Below, piece after piece: positions 25,604 through 34,371 of a stretch of 64,000 bases of DNA. The stretch is taken from contig JAFRFG010000046.1 of the NCBI GenBank assembly GCA_017434455.1, forward strand, positions 124,001-188,000. The letters are read 5' to 3'. Origin of the DNA: Thermoguttaceae bacterium (GTDB taxonomy: Bacteria > Planctomycetota > Planctomycetia > Pirellulales > Thermoguttaceae). Below the pieces are notes generated by a model, which made no database searches, was not told the origin of the DNA, and was given only the letters and a program-made list of their open reading frames with translations. Position 1 is the stretch's first letter. Each line of letters starts with the position of its first letter. The position numbers were made by a program, and so were the translations under genes.

Positions 25604-27169
25604 ATGTCGAGTTTCAGCATCCTCGAATCCAAGTCGCTCCGCTGTCTTTCGCTCGGTCTGCTCGCCGCGCTGCTGTGCCTCTGCTCATGGGGGGGCGCGC
25701 AGGAACCGCAATCGCGGATGGTCCTTCTCGACTTCACCCAGGAACAATGCCCGGCGTGCCAGCGGGTCGCTCCCCTGCTGGAGGAGTTGGTACGGAAAAA
25801 CTATCCCATTCGGCGCGTCGATCCGATGAACTCCTCCGATCAGATCCTCTACGACCGCTACGGTATCGAAACGACCCCCTCTTACGTGATGCTCCTCGAC
25901 GGCCGTGAGGTCGGCCGCTACATCGGCCGGGGGGAAGGGATGAACGAACTCAAGCCGATTCTTCTGGGGATGTTCGACCAGGCCGCCGCCGAAATGAGGC
26001 GAACTGGCGCCGCCCCGCAAGAGGATCCCGCGGGAATCGTCTCGGCACCGGCCGCCGCGCCCGCCCCGCAGGGGTCTTTGGCGCCCGCCCCGCCGATGAT
26101 GCACTGCGAGGGGGATGTCTGCACGATTCGCCGCGACGAACCGAATACCGCCGCGGGAAATGTTCCCCCCCAGGTCAGCGGCCAGCTTCTCGGCTGCAGC
26201 GTCCGCCTGCGGGCCGGCGATCAGAATACCACCGACTGCGGGACCGGGACGATTATCCACTCGAATACCCGCAGCGGCTCCAACGAGGGGCTGATCCTCA
26301 CCTGCGGCCATCTGTTCCGTGACAATCGCGGCGCGGGGAACGTCCAGGTCGATCTGTTTGACGCGCAGGGGCAGCCGGCCGGCACCGTCAACGGGGTGTG
26401 CGTCTGGTACGACGACGATCTCGATATCGGTTTCGTCGGCGTTCCGCTCCCCGCAGCGGCCCAGGTGGCCCAGCTGGTCGCCCCGGGATACCTCCCCAAA
26501 AGCGGCGACACCGTCCTGAGCGTCGGCTGCACCTCGGGCGAGAACCCGACCGTCTGGGAGCATAAAATTCAGTCGACCGATCAAAAATTCCATCAGTCCG
26601 CTCAGCCCGGGAGCGAGCCGTTCTACTACATCGAGGTGAGCAACGCGCCGCGGCAGGGGCGCAGCGGCGGTGGGCTTTTTGTTCGGGAAAACGACGGGGC
26701 GCTGCGTCTGGTCGGGGTCTGCAACGCCGGCGATCCCCAGACCGATCAAGGGTATTTCCTCCCCTCGTCGGTGATCTATCAGCAGCTGCTCTCCAACAAG
26801 AACCTGGCCTTCGTCTATGAGGATATCTTAAAGTCGCAGTCGGGCGGCACCCAGCTGGCGGCGGCCGAAAGCGCGCTTCCCGGCGCGCCGATCGCCGCCA
26901 ACGGCGCGGCAGGCGGTATTGTCGATGTCGGCGCCGTCAGCGGCGCCGTCGGCGGGGTCTCTCCCGCCGGGTTCGAAAGCGCGCCGGCGGGGGAGCATAT
27001 TCAGCCGGTCGGCGGAACCCTTCCGGGCAGCGACGCGTTCGCCGCCTCGGTCGAGGAGCTGCGCAAAATGCACCAGCAGGGGGCCGAGATCATCTGCATC
27101 GTCAATTGGCCCAACGGCAAGGGGCCCGAGGAGAGCGAGGTGATCCGCCTGTCGGCGCCGATGCCGTGA
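25604..27169 (+). CDS. Secreted thioredoxin-trypsin-like protease fusion
   Basis: This 521-residue protein has a signal peptide (CLSLGLLAALLCLCSWGGA). A thioredoxin domain follows (about 38-130) with active site CPAC (FTQEQCPACQRVAP) and the cis-Pro segment TTPSYVML. A Pro/Ala linker leads to a chymotrypsin-fold peptidase domain (about 190-410) with LTCGHLFRD (His), DDDLDIGFVGV (Asp) and PRQGRSGGGLF (Ser). The remaining 110 residues are Ala/Gly-rich and end in a helical segment ASVEELRKMHQQGAEIICIV. Redox-active and proteolytic domains on one secreted chain suggest periplasmic protein quality control or redox-gated proteolysis (inference). The catalytic residues of both domains are intact. 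Confidence 0.85.
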   Translation: MSSFSILESKSLRCLSLGLLAALLCLCSWGGAQEPQSRMVLLDFTQEQCPACQRVAPLLEELVRKNYPIRRVDPMNSSDQILYDRYGIETTPSYVMLLDGREVGRYIGRGEGMNELKPILLGMFDQAAAEMRRTGAAPQEDPAGIVSAPAAAPAPQGSLAPAPPMMHCEGDVCTIRRDEPNTAAGNVPPQVSGQLLGCSVRLRAGDQNTTDCGTGTIIHSNTRSGSNEGLILTCGHLFRDNRGAGNVQVDLFDAQGQPAGTVNGVCVWYDDDLDIGFVGVPLPAAAQVAQLVAPGYLPKSGDTVLSVGCTSGENPTVWEHKIQSTDQKFHQSAQPGSEPFYYIEVSNAPRQGRSGGGLFVRENDGALRLVGVCNAGDPQTDQGYFLPSSVIYQQLLSNKNLAFVYEDILKSQSGGTQLAAAESALPGAPIAANGAAGGIVDVGAVSGAVGGVSPAGFESAPAGEHIQPVGGTLPGSDAFAASVEELRKMHQQGAEIICIVNWPNGKGPEESEVIRLSAPMP

Positions 27170-27220
27170 TTTCGCCGGGGGGCTTTCCCGACGGGTACAC
27201 AAGGGATCGGCAAAAGAAAA

Positions 27221-27247
27221 AACGGCGCCTGTCGGCGCCGTTTTTTT
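27221..27247. terminator. Bidirectional intrinsic terminator
   Basis: A nine-pair AACGGCGCC/GGCGCCGTT stem with a TGTC loop is followed by a T-run on plus and by an A-rich run upstream that serves the minus strand. It lies between the convergent protease-fusion and cstA genes. Confidence 0.85.
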
Positions 27248-27271
27248 ATGGGTGTCGCTTGCTGAGGGGGG

Positions 27272-28786
27272 TCACTGCGGACGGATCGATTCCTCTTGAG
27301 GCAAGTTCTCTTTCGGGAGCTCATCGCTCGGCGGCCCCAGCGCGCGCAGGCGCCTGGCGCGCAGCAGCGCGAAACACAGCAGTACCGCGGCGGTCACCGC
27401 GGCGATCGCGTAAGAGAGTTTTAGATCGAGACGGCCGCCGATCGGCCCCCCCTTCTCCGGCCCGGTCCAAAGGATGAACGTCAGGACGATAAACATAATA
27501 AACGCCGCCGGAAGGAGCGTGATGAGGAAGTTCTTTTTCCGGACGAAGAGCCAAACGGTGGCCGCCGTCAGCGTGAAGGCCGCCAGGCACTGATTTCCCC
27601 AGGCGAAATACTGCCAGAGAACCTGAAAAGAATCTTTAGACTTGTTCGACCAGAACAGAAGCGCCGCGATCACCAGGATCAGCGGCAAGGTGAGCGCCAG
27701 ACGGCCGGCAAGCGGCTTTTGGCTGATTTTAAAGCTCTCGGCCAGCGACAGACGCAGCGAGCGCAGCGCCGTGTCGCCGGTGGTGATCGCCAGGATCACC
27801 ACCGCCAGGATCGTTACCACACCGAGCCCGCCGCCCAGGAAGTACCCGGTGATCGTCTGCAGCGCGGCGTTTCCGCCAAGGGTCATCTGTTCGGGGAACT
27901 CGGTATAGTAGGCCATTGCCGCGGCGGCCCAGGTCATCGCGATCACCCCCTCGACGACCATCATGCCGTAGAAGACCGGACGGGCGTTGAGCTCGCTGTC
28001 CAGTGTCCGAACGACAATCGGGGACTGGGTCGCGTGGAACCCGGAGAGGATGCCGCAGGCGATCGTCACGAAGAGGCAGGGAATCACCGGCTGCTTGGTC
28101 AGACCGGCGCGGAAGGCGTCGTTGGCCACCATAAAGCGGGCCGGATCCTCGTTATGAAAAAGAAGAATTTCGAAGAATATCATCGCCGTCCCGATCAGCA
28201 GCAAAATGCCAAAGACCGGATAGATCCGGCCGATGATCTTGTCGACCGGAAGAAGCGTGGCGAGAATGTAGTACGCGAAAATCAAAATGACGAACGTCCA
28301 AAAGCCGAGCCCCATCGAGGCCAGCGCGGGGATCCCCGCCAGGAGTGACGCCGGGGTATTGATGAAGACGGCGACCACCAGAATGAGAACCAGCGACATC
28401 ATCGCCAGGAAGAATCGGAAGACGGCGGTGCCGAGCTGGTCACGGATCAGCAGCGGAAGCGATTCCCCGCCGGAACGCATCGACATCATCGCGCTGACGA
28501 AGTCGTGAACGGACCCCCCGATGATATTTCCGATCGGGATGAGGATGAAGACGATCGGCCCGAACTTCACGCCGAGGATCGCTCCGACCACCGGACCGAC
28601 ACCGGCGATGTTCAGCAACTGGATGAGCATATTCTTCCAGGTCGGGAGAACAAGGAAGTCGACCCCGTCGCGCTTGCTCACCGCCGGGGTGGTTCGTTTG
28701 TCGGGGGCTAAGATGCGCTCCACGAAGCTCCCGTAGAAATAATAGCCGACAAACAGAAGAAACAGACCGACTACAAACAGTGCCAT
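27272..28786 (-). CDS. cstA: Carbon starvation protein CstA family transporter
   Basis: This 504-residue protein has about fourteen to sixteen hydrophobic segments. CstA hallmarks are LPTWKNMLIQLLNIAGVGPVVGAILGVKFGP, IGNIIGGSVHDFVSAMMSMRSGGES and GFHATQSPIVVRTL. The family moves peptides or pyruvate across the inner membrane under carbon limitation; CstA and BtsT are the studied examples. At 504 residues it is shorter than the about 700-residue E. coli CstA and corresponds to the short form common in non-enteric bacteria. It is convergent with the protease fusion and seems monocistronic. The start fits MALFVVGLFLLFVGYYFYG, which begins directly in helix 1. Confidence 0.9.
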   Translation of the reverse strand: MALFVVGLFLLFVGYYFYGSFVERILAPDKRTTPAVSKRDGVDFLVLPTWKNMLIQLLNIAGVGPVVGAILGVKFGPIVFILIPIGNIIGGSVHDFVSAMMSMRSGGESLPLLIRDQLGTAVFRFFLAMMSLVLILVVAVFINTPASLLAGIPALASMGLGFWTFVILIFAYYILATLLPVDKIIGRIYPVFGILLLIGTAMIFFEILLFHNEDPARFMVANDAFRAGLTKQPVIPCLFVTIACGILSGFHATQSPIVVRTLDSELNARPVFYGMMVVEGVIAMTWAAAAMAYYTEFPEQMTLGGNAALQTITGYFLGGGLGVVTILAVVILAITTGDTALRSLRLSLAESFKISQKPLAGRLALTLPLILVIAALLFWSNKSKDSFQVLWQYFAWGNQCLAAFTLTAATVWLFVRKKNFLITLLPAAFIMFIVLTFILWTGPEKGGPIGGRLDLKLSYAIAAVTAAVLLCFALLRARRLRALGPPSDELPKENLPQEESIRPQ

Positions 28787-28842
28787 CGCTTTGAAGTAAC
28801 CCTTTCTCTCACGCTGTCTATCCCGGGCGCGGGCCGCGCCCG

Positions 28843-29943
28843 CTACTTTGCGTCGTGCCAGACCGTGGGGTTCTGCTGCCCCTCGGCGTTGTGGCGCGAC
28901 TCGATGCGGATCTTCGGTTCCCCGTCGACAAAGACGCGAATCGTCCCGCTCGACTGACTCACGGCAATCGCCACCGCCTTGGTCGCCTTCGAGATGGCCG
29001 CCGCCGCCCAGTGGCGGGTTCCAAACCCCTTCGACAGCGAGACGTTCGCCGTCTGGGTACTGAGCAGCCGGCAGGCGGCTTTGACCTCGCCGTTTTGGGC
29101 GATCACAAACGCCCCGTCGAGCTGGGCGATCTCTTTGAGCCCCTCACGGGTCTTGGCGTCGTTGATATTGCGCTCTTTCGCCATATACCCCTTCACCGGA
29201 TCGAACCCGGCCGGGGTGCTGAGCCGCAGGACCCGCTTCGAGTCGCCGATGACCAAAAGCGTGCCGACCTTTTTCCCCTCGCGCCCTTCCCGGCCGATAT
29301 CCATCGCCAGGTCGATCGCCCGGCGAAAGGTCTTGTACGGGATATGCTCGGCGATCGTGCGCAGCCCCCGGGGGGTGAGCCGATCGAGGTGCGAGCCGAG
29401 GGTCAGGATACTGATCGAGTCGAACAGCGTCGGGTGAAAGCTGCTGTAGAGAACCACCACCTGGTCGGACGATTGGACCAGACCGGCGGCCGAGACATTA
29501 AAAATGACGCTTTGAATCTGCTCGTAGATCGAGAACTGGTCGTTCTCCAGGCGAACGGTGTGGAATCCGTAGGTGAAGGCGTCGCGCAAAAAAGAGCCGG
29601 CCCCGCCGGAATCGACGCTGTCGAGGTACTCCGACTCGCCGTCGCCCGAATCGTCGTCCTCGCGGTAGACCGCCGGGATCTGGGCGCCGAAAGAATTTTG
29701 CACACTATTGTCAATCGGCGGTTTGACGATATTGACGATCGGAGAGATATGGGGTTTGTCGGTGGGTTCTTCCTCACAGGCGGCGATGATGACGACCGCG
29801 TCTTTGGCCGCTTCGCGCAGCCGCGCCCAGTCGAGCGGTCCCCGGGCGATAACAAAAAGACAAGCCCCCCCCAGCGCCTCGCGGACATTCAGCGCCTGAA
29901 CAAACATTTCGTAAGTATTTTTTTCGACGTCTTTCGAGCTCAT
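28843..29943 (-). CDS. DisA_N diadenylate cyclase-domain protein, copy 1 (c-di-AMP)
   Basis: The 366-residue protein has an N-terminal alpha/beta domain (about 1-130), an acidic linker (about 92-112) and a C-terminal DAC domain (about 200-345). DAC motifs are LDGAFVI (D276-A278) and GTRHWAAAAIS (G308-H311). The canonical second motif is GTRHR, so the last Arg is replaced by Trp. It keeps enough of the site that c-di-AMP synthesis is plausible but unproven. The separate N-terminal domain resembles archaeal CdaZ-like layout, which is a guess. It lies 152 bases downstream of a paralogue and has its own promoter-like sequence (30012-30039). Confidence 0.82.
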   Translation of the reverse strand: MSSKDVEKNTYEMFVQALNVREALGGACLFVIARGPLDWARLREAAKDAVVIIAACEEEPTDKPHISPIVNIVKPPIDNSVQNSFGAQIPAVYREDDDSGDGESEYLDSVDSGGAGSFLRDAFTYGFHTVRLENDQFSIYEQIQSVIFNVSAAGLVQSSDQVVVLYSSFHPTLFDSISILTLGSHLDRLTPRGLRTIAEHIPYKTFRRAIDLAMDIGREGREGKKVGTLLVIGDSKRVLRLSTPAGFDPVKGYMAKERNINDAKTREGLKEIAQLDGAFVIAQNGEVKAACRLLSTQTANVSLSKGFGTRHWAAAAISKATKAVAIAVSQSSGTIRVFVDGEPKIRIESRHNAEGQQNPTVWHDAK

Positions 29944-30011
29944 TGGCGGTCGCAGTGTTCTTTATTGTGCTTGGTCGATTCCTTTTCGCAAACGGCGGAT
30001 GACACCTCTTT

Positions 30012-30039
30012 ATTTAACCCGATTTTTGAGATGATTCAA
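30012..30039 (-). promoter_or_regulatory. Promoter candidate of DAC copy 1
   Basis: TTGAAT (30039-30034), 16 bases, TTAAAT (30017-30012) on the minus strand. The surrounding 70 bases (30003-30075) resemble the region upstream of DAC copy 2. Confidence 0.45.
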
Positions 30040-30095
30040 CCAACAAATTTCGGAAAAATTTTGCCGGGAGAAAACATCTTCCCCCCGCGCGAGCG

Positions 30096-31067
30096 TCATC
30101 GCGAAGCGGCCGGGTCGGCTGCGGCGCGGCCGCGCTCGCGCGGCTCGATCCGAAACATCAGTTCCCCGTCGATAAAAAAATGGATCGTTCCGGTCGCCCG
30201 GGGGACGGCGATCGCCGCGGCCTTGGTAGCTTTCGAGACGGCCGCCGCGGCTTGGCAGGATCGGAATATCCCCGCCTGCCGGTCCGCTCCGGTACCGATG
30301 CCGACCATACGGCAGGCGGCCTTCACCTCGCCGTTTCGGGCGATCAAAAACGCCCCGTCGAGCGGGGCGATCTCTTTGAGCCCCTCGCGGGTCTTGGCGT
30401 CGTTGATATTGCGCTCTTTCGACGTGTACCCCTTCACCGGATCGAACCCGGCCGGGGCGCTGAGCCGCAAGACCCGCCGGGTGTCGCCGACGATCAGCAG
30501 CGTGCCGACGGTCTTCCCCTCGCGCCCTTCCCGGCCGATCTCGATCGCCAGGTCGAGCGCCCGGCGAAAGGTTCGGTACGGGATGCGCCCGGTGATCTTG
30601 CGCAGCCCCTCGGGCGTGAGCCGATCGAGGGGCGAGCCGAGGGTCAGAACCCCGATCGAATCGAACAGCGTCGGGTGGAAATCGGCGTAGAGGACCACCG
30701 CCCGGTCGGACGGTCGGATCAGGCCGGCGGCCGACACGCTGAACAGGGCGTATTGAATCTGCTCATAGCTTGTCAGCAGATCGCTGTCGAGACGAACGGT
30801 GGAAAACCCATAGGCGTGGGCGCCGAGCAAAAAAGAGCCGGCGCCGGCATCGTCGTCGCGGGCGGCGATGATAACCGGCCCGTCCGGGGTATTTTCCGCG
30901 TCCGCGGCACTATTGGCGTCCGGGGTATTGGCCGCTTCGCGCAGCCGCGCCCAGTTGAGCGGTTCTTTGGTAACGACAAGGACACAGGCGCCCCCCAGCG
31001 CCCGGCGAATCGTCAGTGCCCGCTCAAACAGTTCCAGGGTCTTTTCTTCGTTTTCTTTTTGGCTCAT
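30096..31067 (-). CDS. DisA_N diadenylate cyclase-domain protein, copy 2, probably inactive
   Basis: The 323-residue paralogue of the downstream gene has nearly identical stretches (TPAGFDPVKGY-like APAGFDPVKGY, SKERNINDAKTREGLKEIA) and a shortened linker. The DGA motif is kept (LDGAFLI, D237-A239). The second motif, GTRH in the neighbour, is replaced: IFRSCQAAAAVS stands where GTRHWAAAAIS would align. Loss of the ATP-contacting Arg-His pair suggests it no longer makes c-di-AMP and could be a regulatory or ligand-binding partner (inference). The tail is Ala/Arg-rich and different. The promoter at 31140-31168 precedes it. Confidence 0.78.
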   Translation of the reverse strand: MSQKENEEKTLELFERALTIRRALGGACVLVVTKEPLNWARLREAANTPDANSAADAENTPDGPVIIAARDDDAGAGSFLLGAHAYGFSTVRLDSDLLTSYEQIQYALFSVSAAGLIRPSDRAVVLYADFHPTLFDSIGVLTLGSPLDRLTPEGLRKITGRIPYRTFRRALDLAIEIGREGREGKTVGTLLIVGDTRRVLRLSAPAGFDPVKGYTSKERNINDAKTREGLKEIAPLDGAFLIARNGEVKAACRMVGIGTGADRQAGIFRSCQAAAAVSKATKAAAIAVPRATGTIHFFIDGELMFRIEPRERGRAAADPAASR

Positions 31068-31139
31068 CGGCGCTTTTCACCGGGGCTGGGGGTTACACCA
31101 AGATACTTTCCGTACCCGCGAACCGCGGGCGGCACCTTA

Positions 31140-31168
31140 TTTTAACCCGATGGCCAACGACGATTCAA
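31140..31168 (-). promoter_or_regulatory. Promoter candidate of DAC copy 2
   Basis: TTGAAT (31168-31163), 17 bases, TTAAAA (31145-31140) on the minus strand, with flanks similar to the promoter region of DAC copy 1. Confidence 0.45.
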
Positions 31169-31341
31169 CCGGACTTTTTCGAAAAATTTCCGCCGCGGGG
31201 GACAGGGGCGCGGGGGAAAAAGCTTTTCTTCCCCCGCGTCCCCGGGTAAAATGCCGGTAACATCCGGCGAAAAGAACGCAAAGATCGGCCGTTCCGCCGC
31301 CAGGCGCCTTTTGACAGAAAAAACCGGTAAGGAGAAAACAA

Positions 31342-32862
31342 GTGGCTATCTATCTCGGCATCGACATCGGAACCTCGGGAACCAAAACCTTGGCCATCCG
31401 CCCCGACGGCACGCTCCTCGGCTCGGCCGTCGCCGAATACCCCTGCTCGGCCCCGCGCCCCCTTTGGAGCGAGCAGGATCCCGACGACTGGTGGAAGGCG
31501 GTGGTCGCCACCGTCCGAAAGGTGGTGGCCGACAACCGGCTCGATCCCAAAGAAGTGCGCGGGATCGGGCTGTCCGGGCAGATGCACGGATCGGTCTTTC
31601 TCGACGCTGAAAACCGGGTGCTGCGCCCGGCGATCCTCTGGAACGACCAGCGGACCGCCGAACAGTGCGCCGAGATCGAGCGCGCCGCCGGGGGCCGGGA
31701 GGCGCTGGTCCGTTTGGCGGCCAATCCGGCGATGACCGGCTTCACGGCCCCGAAGATCCTCTGGTTCCGCGAGAACGAGCCGCGGCTGTACGAGCGCTGC
31801 CGCAAGTGTCTCCTCCCCAAAGACGACGTGCGCCGCCGTCTGACGGGGGAATTCGCCACCGAGGTGAGCGACGCCAGCGGCACCCTGCTGCTGGATGTCG
31901 CCGGCCGACGCTGGTCCAGCCAGCTGCTGAGCATCCTGCAGATCGACCCGGCGCTGCTGCCGACGGTTTACGAGTCGGAAGAGGTGACCGGGCAGCTCAG
32001 CGCCCAAGCGGCCGAGCAGCTGGGACTGACGACCGACTGCGCCGTGGTCGGCGGCGCGGGGGACTGCGCCGCGGGGGCGGTCGGCAACGGGATCGTTTCC
32101 GAGGGGCTGCTCTCCACCTCGCTGGGGACCAGCGGGGTCGCTTTCGTCCACAGCGACCAGGTAAAGATCGACCCGAAGGGGCGGGTTCATACCTTCTGCC
32201 ACGCCGTGCGCGGCGCCTGGCACATGATGGGGGTCAATCTCTGTTCGGGGGGTTCTCTGCAGTGGTTCCGCAACGCCCTGTGCACGGAACTGGCCCGGCT
32301 TCCCCGCGAGGAGGGGGTATCGGTCTACGACCTGCTGATGGAAGAGGCGGCCAAAGTCGAGGCGGGGGCCGAGGGGCTGCTGTTCCTCCCCTACCTCAGC
32401 GGCGAGAGAACCCCCCACGCCGATCCGTTTGCCCGCGGGGCGTTCGTCGGGCTGACCCCCCGCCACGGGCGGGGGCATCTGGTCCGCGCCATTCTCGAGG
32501 GGGTCGTCTTCTCGCTGCGCGACTCCCTGGCGATCTTCGAAGAGCTGGGGGTTCCGATTCACGAGGTTCGCGCCACCGGCGGCGGGGCCAAAAGCCCGCT
32601 GTGGCGGCAGATCCAGTCCGACGCCTTCGGCCGGACGGTCGTGACCGTCAATTCGCAGGAGGGGCCGGCGTTCGGCGTGGCGCTTTTGGCGGCGGTCGGC
32701 TGCGGCGAGTACGCGTCGATCACCGAGGCGTGCCGCGCGACGATCTCGCTGACCGGCTCGCAAACCCCCGATGAAGCGGCCCGGGCGCGCTACGACGCGC
32801 TCTTCCCCCTCTACCGGAAGCTCTACCGCGATCTGAAGGACGACTTCGCCGCGCTGAGTTAG
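31342..32862 (+). CDS. xylB: Xylulokinase (FGGY family)
   Basis: The enzyme phosphorylates D-xylulose for entry to the pentose phosphate pathway. The 506-residue protein has the FGGY features YLGIDIGTSGTKTLAI (phosphate 1 loop), GIGLSGQMHGSVFLD (substrate site), WNDQRT, AGDCAAGAVGNG (phosphate 2), STSLGTSGV, YLSGERTPH and ATGGGAKSPLWRQIQSDAFG (adenosine site). The start is a GTG at 31342 preceded by AAGGAG. It is not next to a xylose isomerase, and it converges on the GH5 gene. Substrate specificity for xylulose over related ketoses is inferred from overall similarity. Confidence 0.9.
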   Translation: MAIYLGIDIGTSGTKTLAIRPDGTLLGSAVAEYPCSAPRPLWSEQDPDDWWKAVVATVRKVVADNRLDPKEVRGIGLSGQMHGSVFLDAENRVLRPAILWNDQRTAEQCAEIERAAGGREALVRLAANPAMTGFTAPKILWFRENEPRLYERCRKCLLPKDDVRRRLTGEFATEVSDASGTLLLDVAGRRWSSQLLSILQIDPALLPTVYESEEVTGQLSAQAAEQLGLTTDCAVVGGAGDCAAGAVGNGIVSEGLLSTSLGTSGVAFVHSDQVKIDPKGRVHTFCHAVRGAWHMMGVNLCSGGSLQWFRNALCTELARLPREEGVSVYDLLMEEAAKVEAGAEGLLFLPYLSGERTPHADPFARGAFVGLTPRHGRGHLVRAILEGVVFSLRDSLAIFEELGVPIHEVRATGGGAKSPLWRQIQSDAFGRTVVTVNSQEGPAFGVALLAAVGCGEYASITEACRATISLTGSQTPDEAARARYDALFPLYRKLYRDLKDDFAALS

Positions 32863-32901
32863 CCGCTTTTTGCGGCCCGGCACTATTGTTACCGGCGCTT
32901 T

Positions 32902-34113
32902 TTACTCCTCGACCCCCTGAATGATCCGCAGCATTCGGGGGGAGAGAATCTGCCGGGTATCGTCGTCGACCAGGCTGAACCGATTCCCGTCGTTCGGGGT
33001 GCTGAGGTAGTTCCAAACGCTGTACGAGATGCCGTACTCCTTCAGAAGAGAGATAACGTCATACATCCAGTTCTCGCGCCACTGGATTTTGCAGTGGCGG
33101 ATCGTCCCGAACTCGCCGCACCACAAGATCTTGTCGGGGTGCTGCTCAACGAAGTCAAACGCCGGCTTCAGCCGCGAGCGGAGGAACTCGCGGTCCATTC
33201 TCTCGTAATTCGGGTAGGGGTTCTCGGCGTTCTCGACCACCCGCTTAAAGTCGCGGTACGGCTCGATATCGGAGGGCCACGCCATCTGGCGGTTGTAATA
33301 CAGCTGCGCCGGCTGAAGAACCCCGCGCTGATGGGTAAATTCGCCCGGATCGTAAATGTGGAAGGTATAGACCACCTTCTCGTCGTCGTAGAGCCGCAGC
33401 TGCGACAGCCGGAAGGGGCTGTTCCAGCAGATGCTCCCCACCACCACGACGCGGTCTTTATTGACCGCCCGAATGGCGCCCAAGGTTCGCTCGACCAGGT
33501 TGTTCCACTTGTCCGGATCGACGCAGCGCACCTCGTTTAAAAGCTCGAAGGCGATCTCGGGATGATCGGCGTAGTGATTCTCCAGATCGACCCAGAGCTT
33601 CACGAACTTCTCCTGAAGCCCCTCGTCGTCCAAAAGCTGGACTTTCTCCTCGATATCGCAGTAGTTGCCGACCGCCTTGTGAAGGTTCAGCACCACGTTC
33701 AGCCCCGCGTCACGGCACCACCGCATAAAATCGTCGAGATGGGGAAGAACCTGAGGGCGGAAATCTCCGTTCTCGTCGAACAGTACGATCTGATCGAAGC
33801 AGACCCGGATATGATCCATCCCCATCGAGGCGATGTTCTTCACGTCGTCCTCGGTGATATAGGAGGCGAAGTGCTCGTAGTCGCCGATCGTCAGCGGGCC
33901 GCGCCACTTGTCGGGAAGAACGTTGAACCGCTTATAGTTCGTCAGCCACCCGCCGATCCCCATCCCCCGTTGGAAGCCGACAAACGGCTTGGCCATCACG
34001 TGAGAGGGCTCCTCGGCCGACAGGGGCAAAACAAACGCCAGCGCGGCGAAACAGGCCGCCAGGGCGGCCGTCAGCGGGGAAAGAACCTTTGATTTTTCAG
34101 CGGCGGTACGCAT
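32902..34113 (-). CDS. Secreted GH5 cellulase/endoglucanase-family glycoside hydrolase
   Basis: The protein is 403 residues from the ATG at 34113, chosen for CGGAG six bases upstream and for the signal peptide that follows (PLTAALAACFAALAFVLPLSA). GH5 features are GIGGWLTNYKRF, GMDHIRVCFDQ, LNVVLNLHKAVGNY, the acid/base Glu in FELLNEV and the nucleophile Glu in LWCGEFGT near the C-terminus. The catalytic residues are intact. Beta-1,4-glucan, mannan or other beta-glucan could be the substrate. It is transcribed alone from an excellent promoter (TTGACA-18-TACAAT at 34178-34207). Confidence 0.88.
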   Translation of the reverse strand: MRTAAEKSKVLSPLTAALAACFAALAFVLPLSAEEPSHVMAKPFVGFQRGMGIGGWLTNYKRFNVLPDKWRGPLTIGDYEHFASYITEDDVKNIASMGMDHIRVCFDQIVLFDENGDFRPQVLPHLDDFMRWCRDAGLNVVLNLHKAVGNYCDIEEKVQLLDDEGLQEKFVKLWVDLENHYADHPEIAFELLNEVRCVDPDKWNNLVERTLGAIRAVNKDRVVVVGSICWNSPFRLSQLRLYDDEKVVYTFHIYDPGEFTHQRGVLQPAQLYYNRQMAWPSDIEPYRDFKRVVENAENPYPNYERMDREFLRSRLKPAFDFVEQHPDKILWCGEFGTIRHCKIQWRENWMYDVISLLKEYGISYSVWNYLSTPNDGNRFSLVDDDTRQILSPRMLRIIQGVEE

Positions 34114-34177
34114 CTTTTTCTCCGAATAAAAACTCTGTAAACACCCGTGAAAACAACCGTTTGAACCGTCAGCCGGT

Positions 34178-34207
34178 ATTGTAACGGGACGAAACAAGCG
34201 TTGTCAA
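34178..34207 (-). promoter_or_regulatory. Promoter of the GH5 gene
   Basis: TTGACA (34207-34202), 18 bases, TACAAT (34183-34178), with the expected transcription start near 34171, about 58 bases before the start codon. Confidence 0.65.
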
Positions 34208-34371
34208 CCGTACAGCCGGCCATACCACCGGACCGGGCGAGGCGATGTGGTACGGGAAATTTTCTTTTTTCCTTATCATCCATGTAGACCGAATACGATA
34301 TACGTTATAAAATTATCAGCCAAACAGAGGTATTCCACCTAAGAATCAACACCCTACCCACCGACAGCGCC

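Noticed and set aside
28855..30690. 611-codon plus-strand ORF across both DAC genes
   Set aside because: It runs opposite two recognisable DAC proteins and through their intergenic region with no domain signal.
31165..32883. 572-codon minus-strand ORF opposite xylulokinase
   Set aside because: The plus strand encodes clear FGGY motifs; this frame is a shadow.
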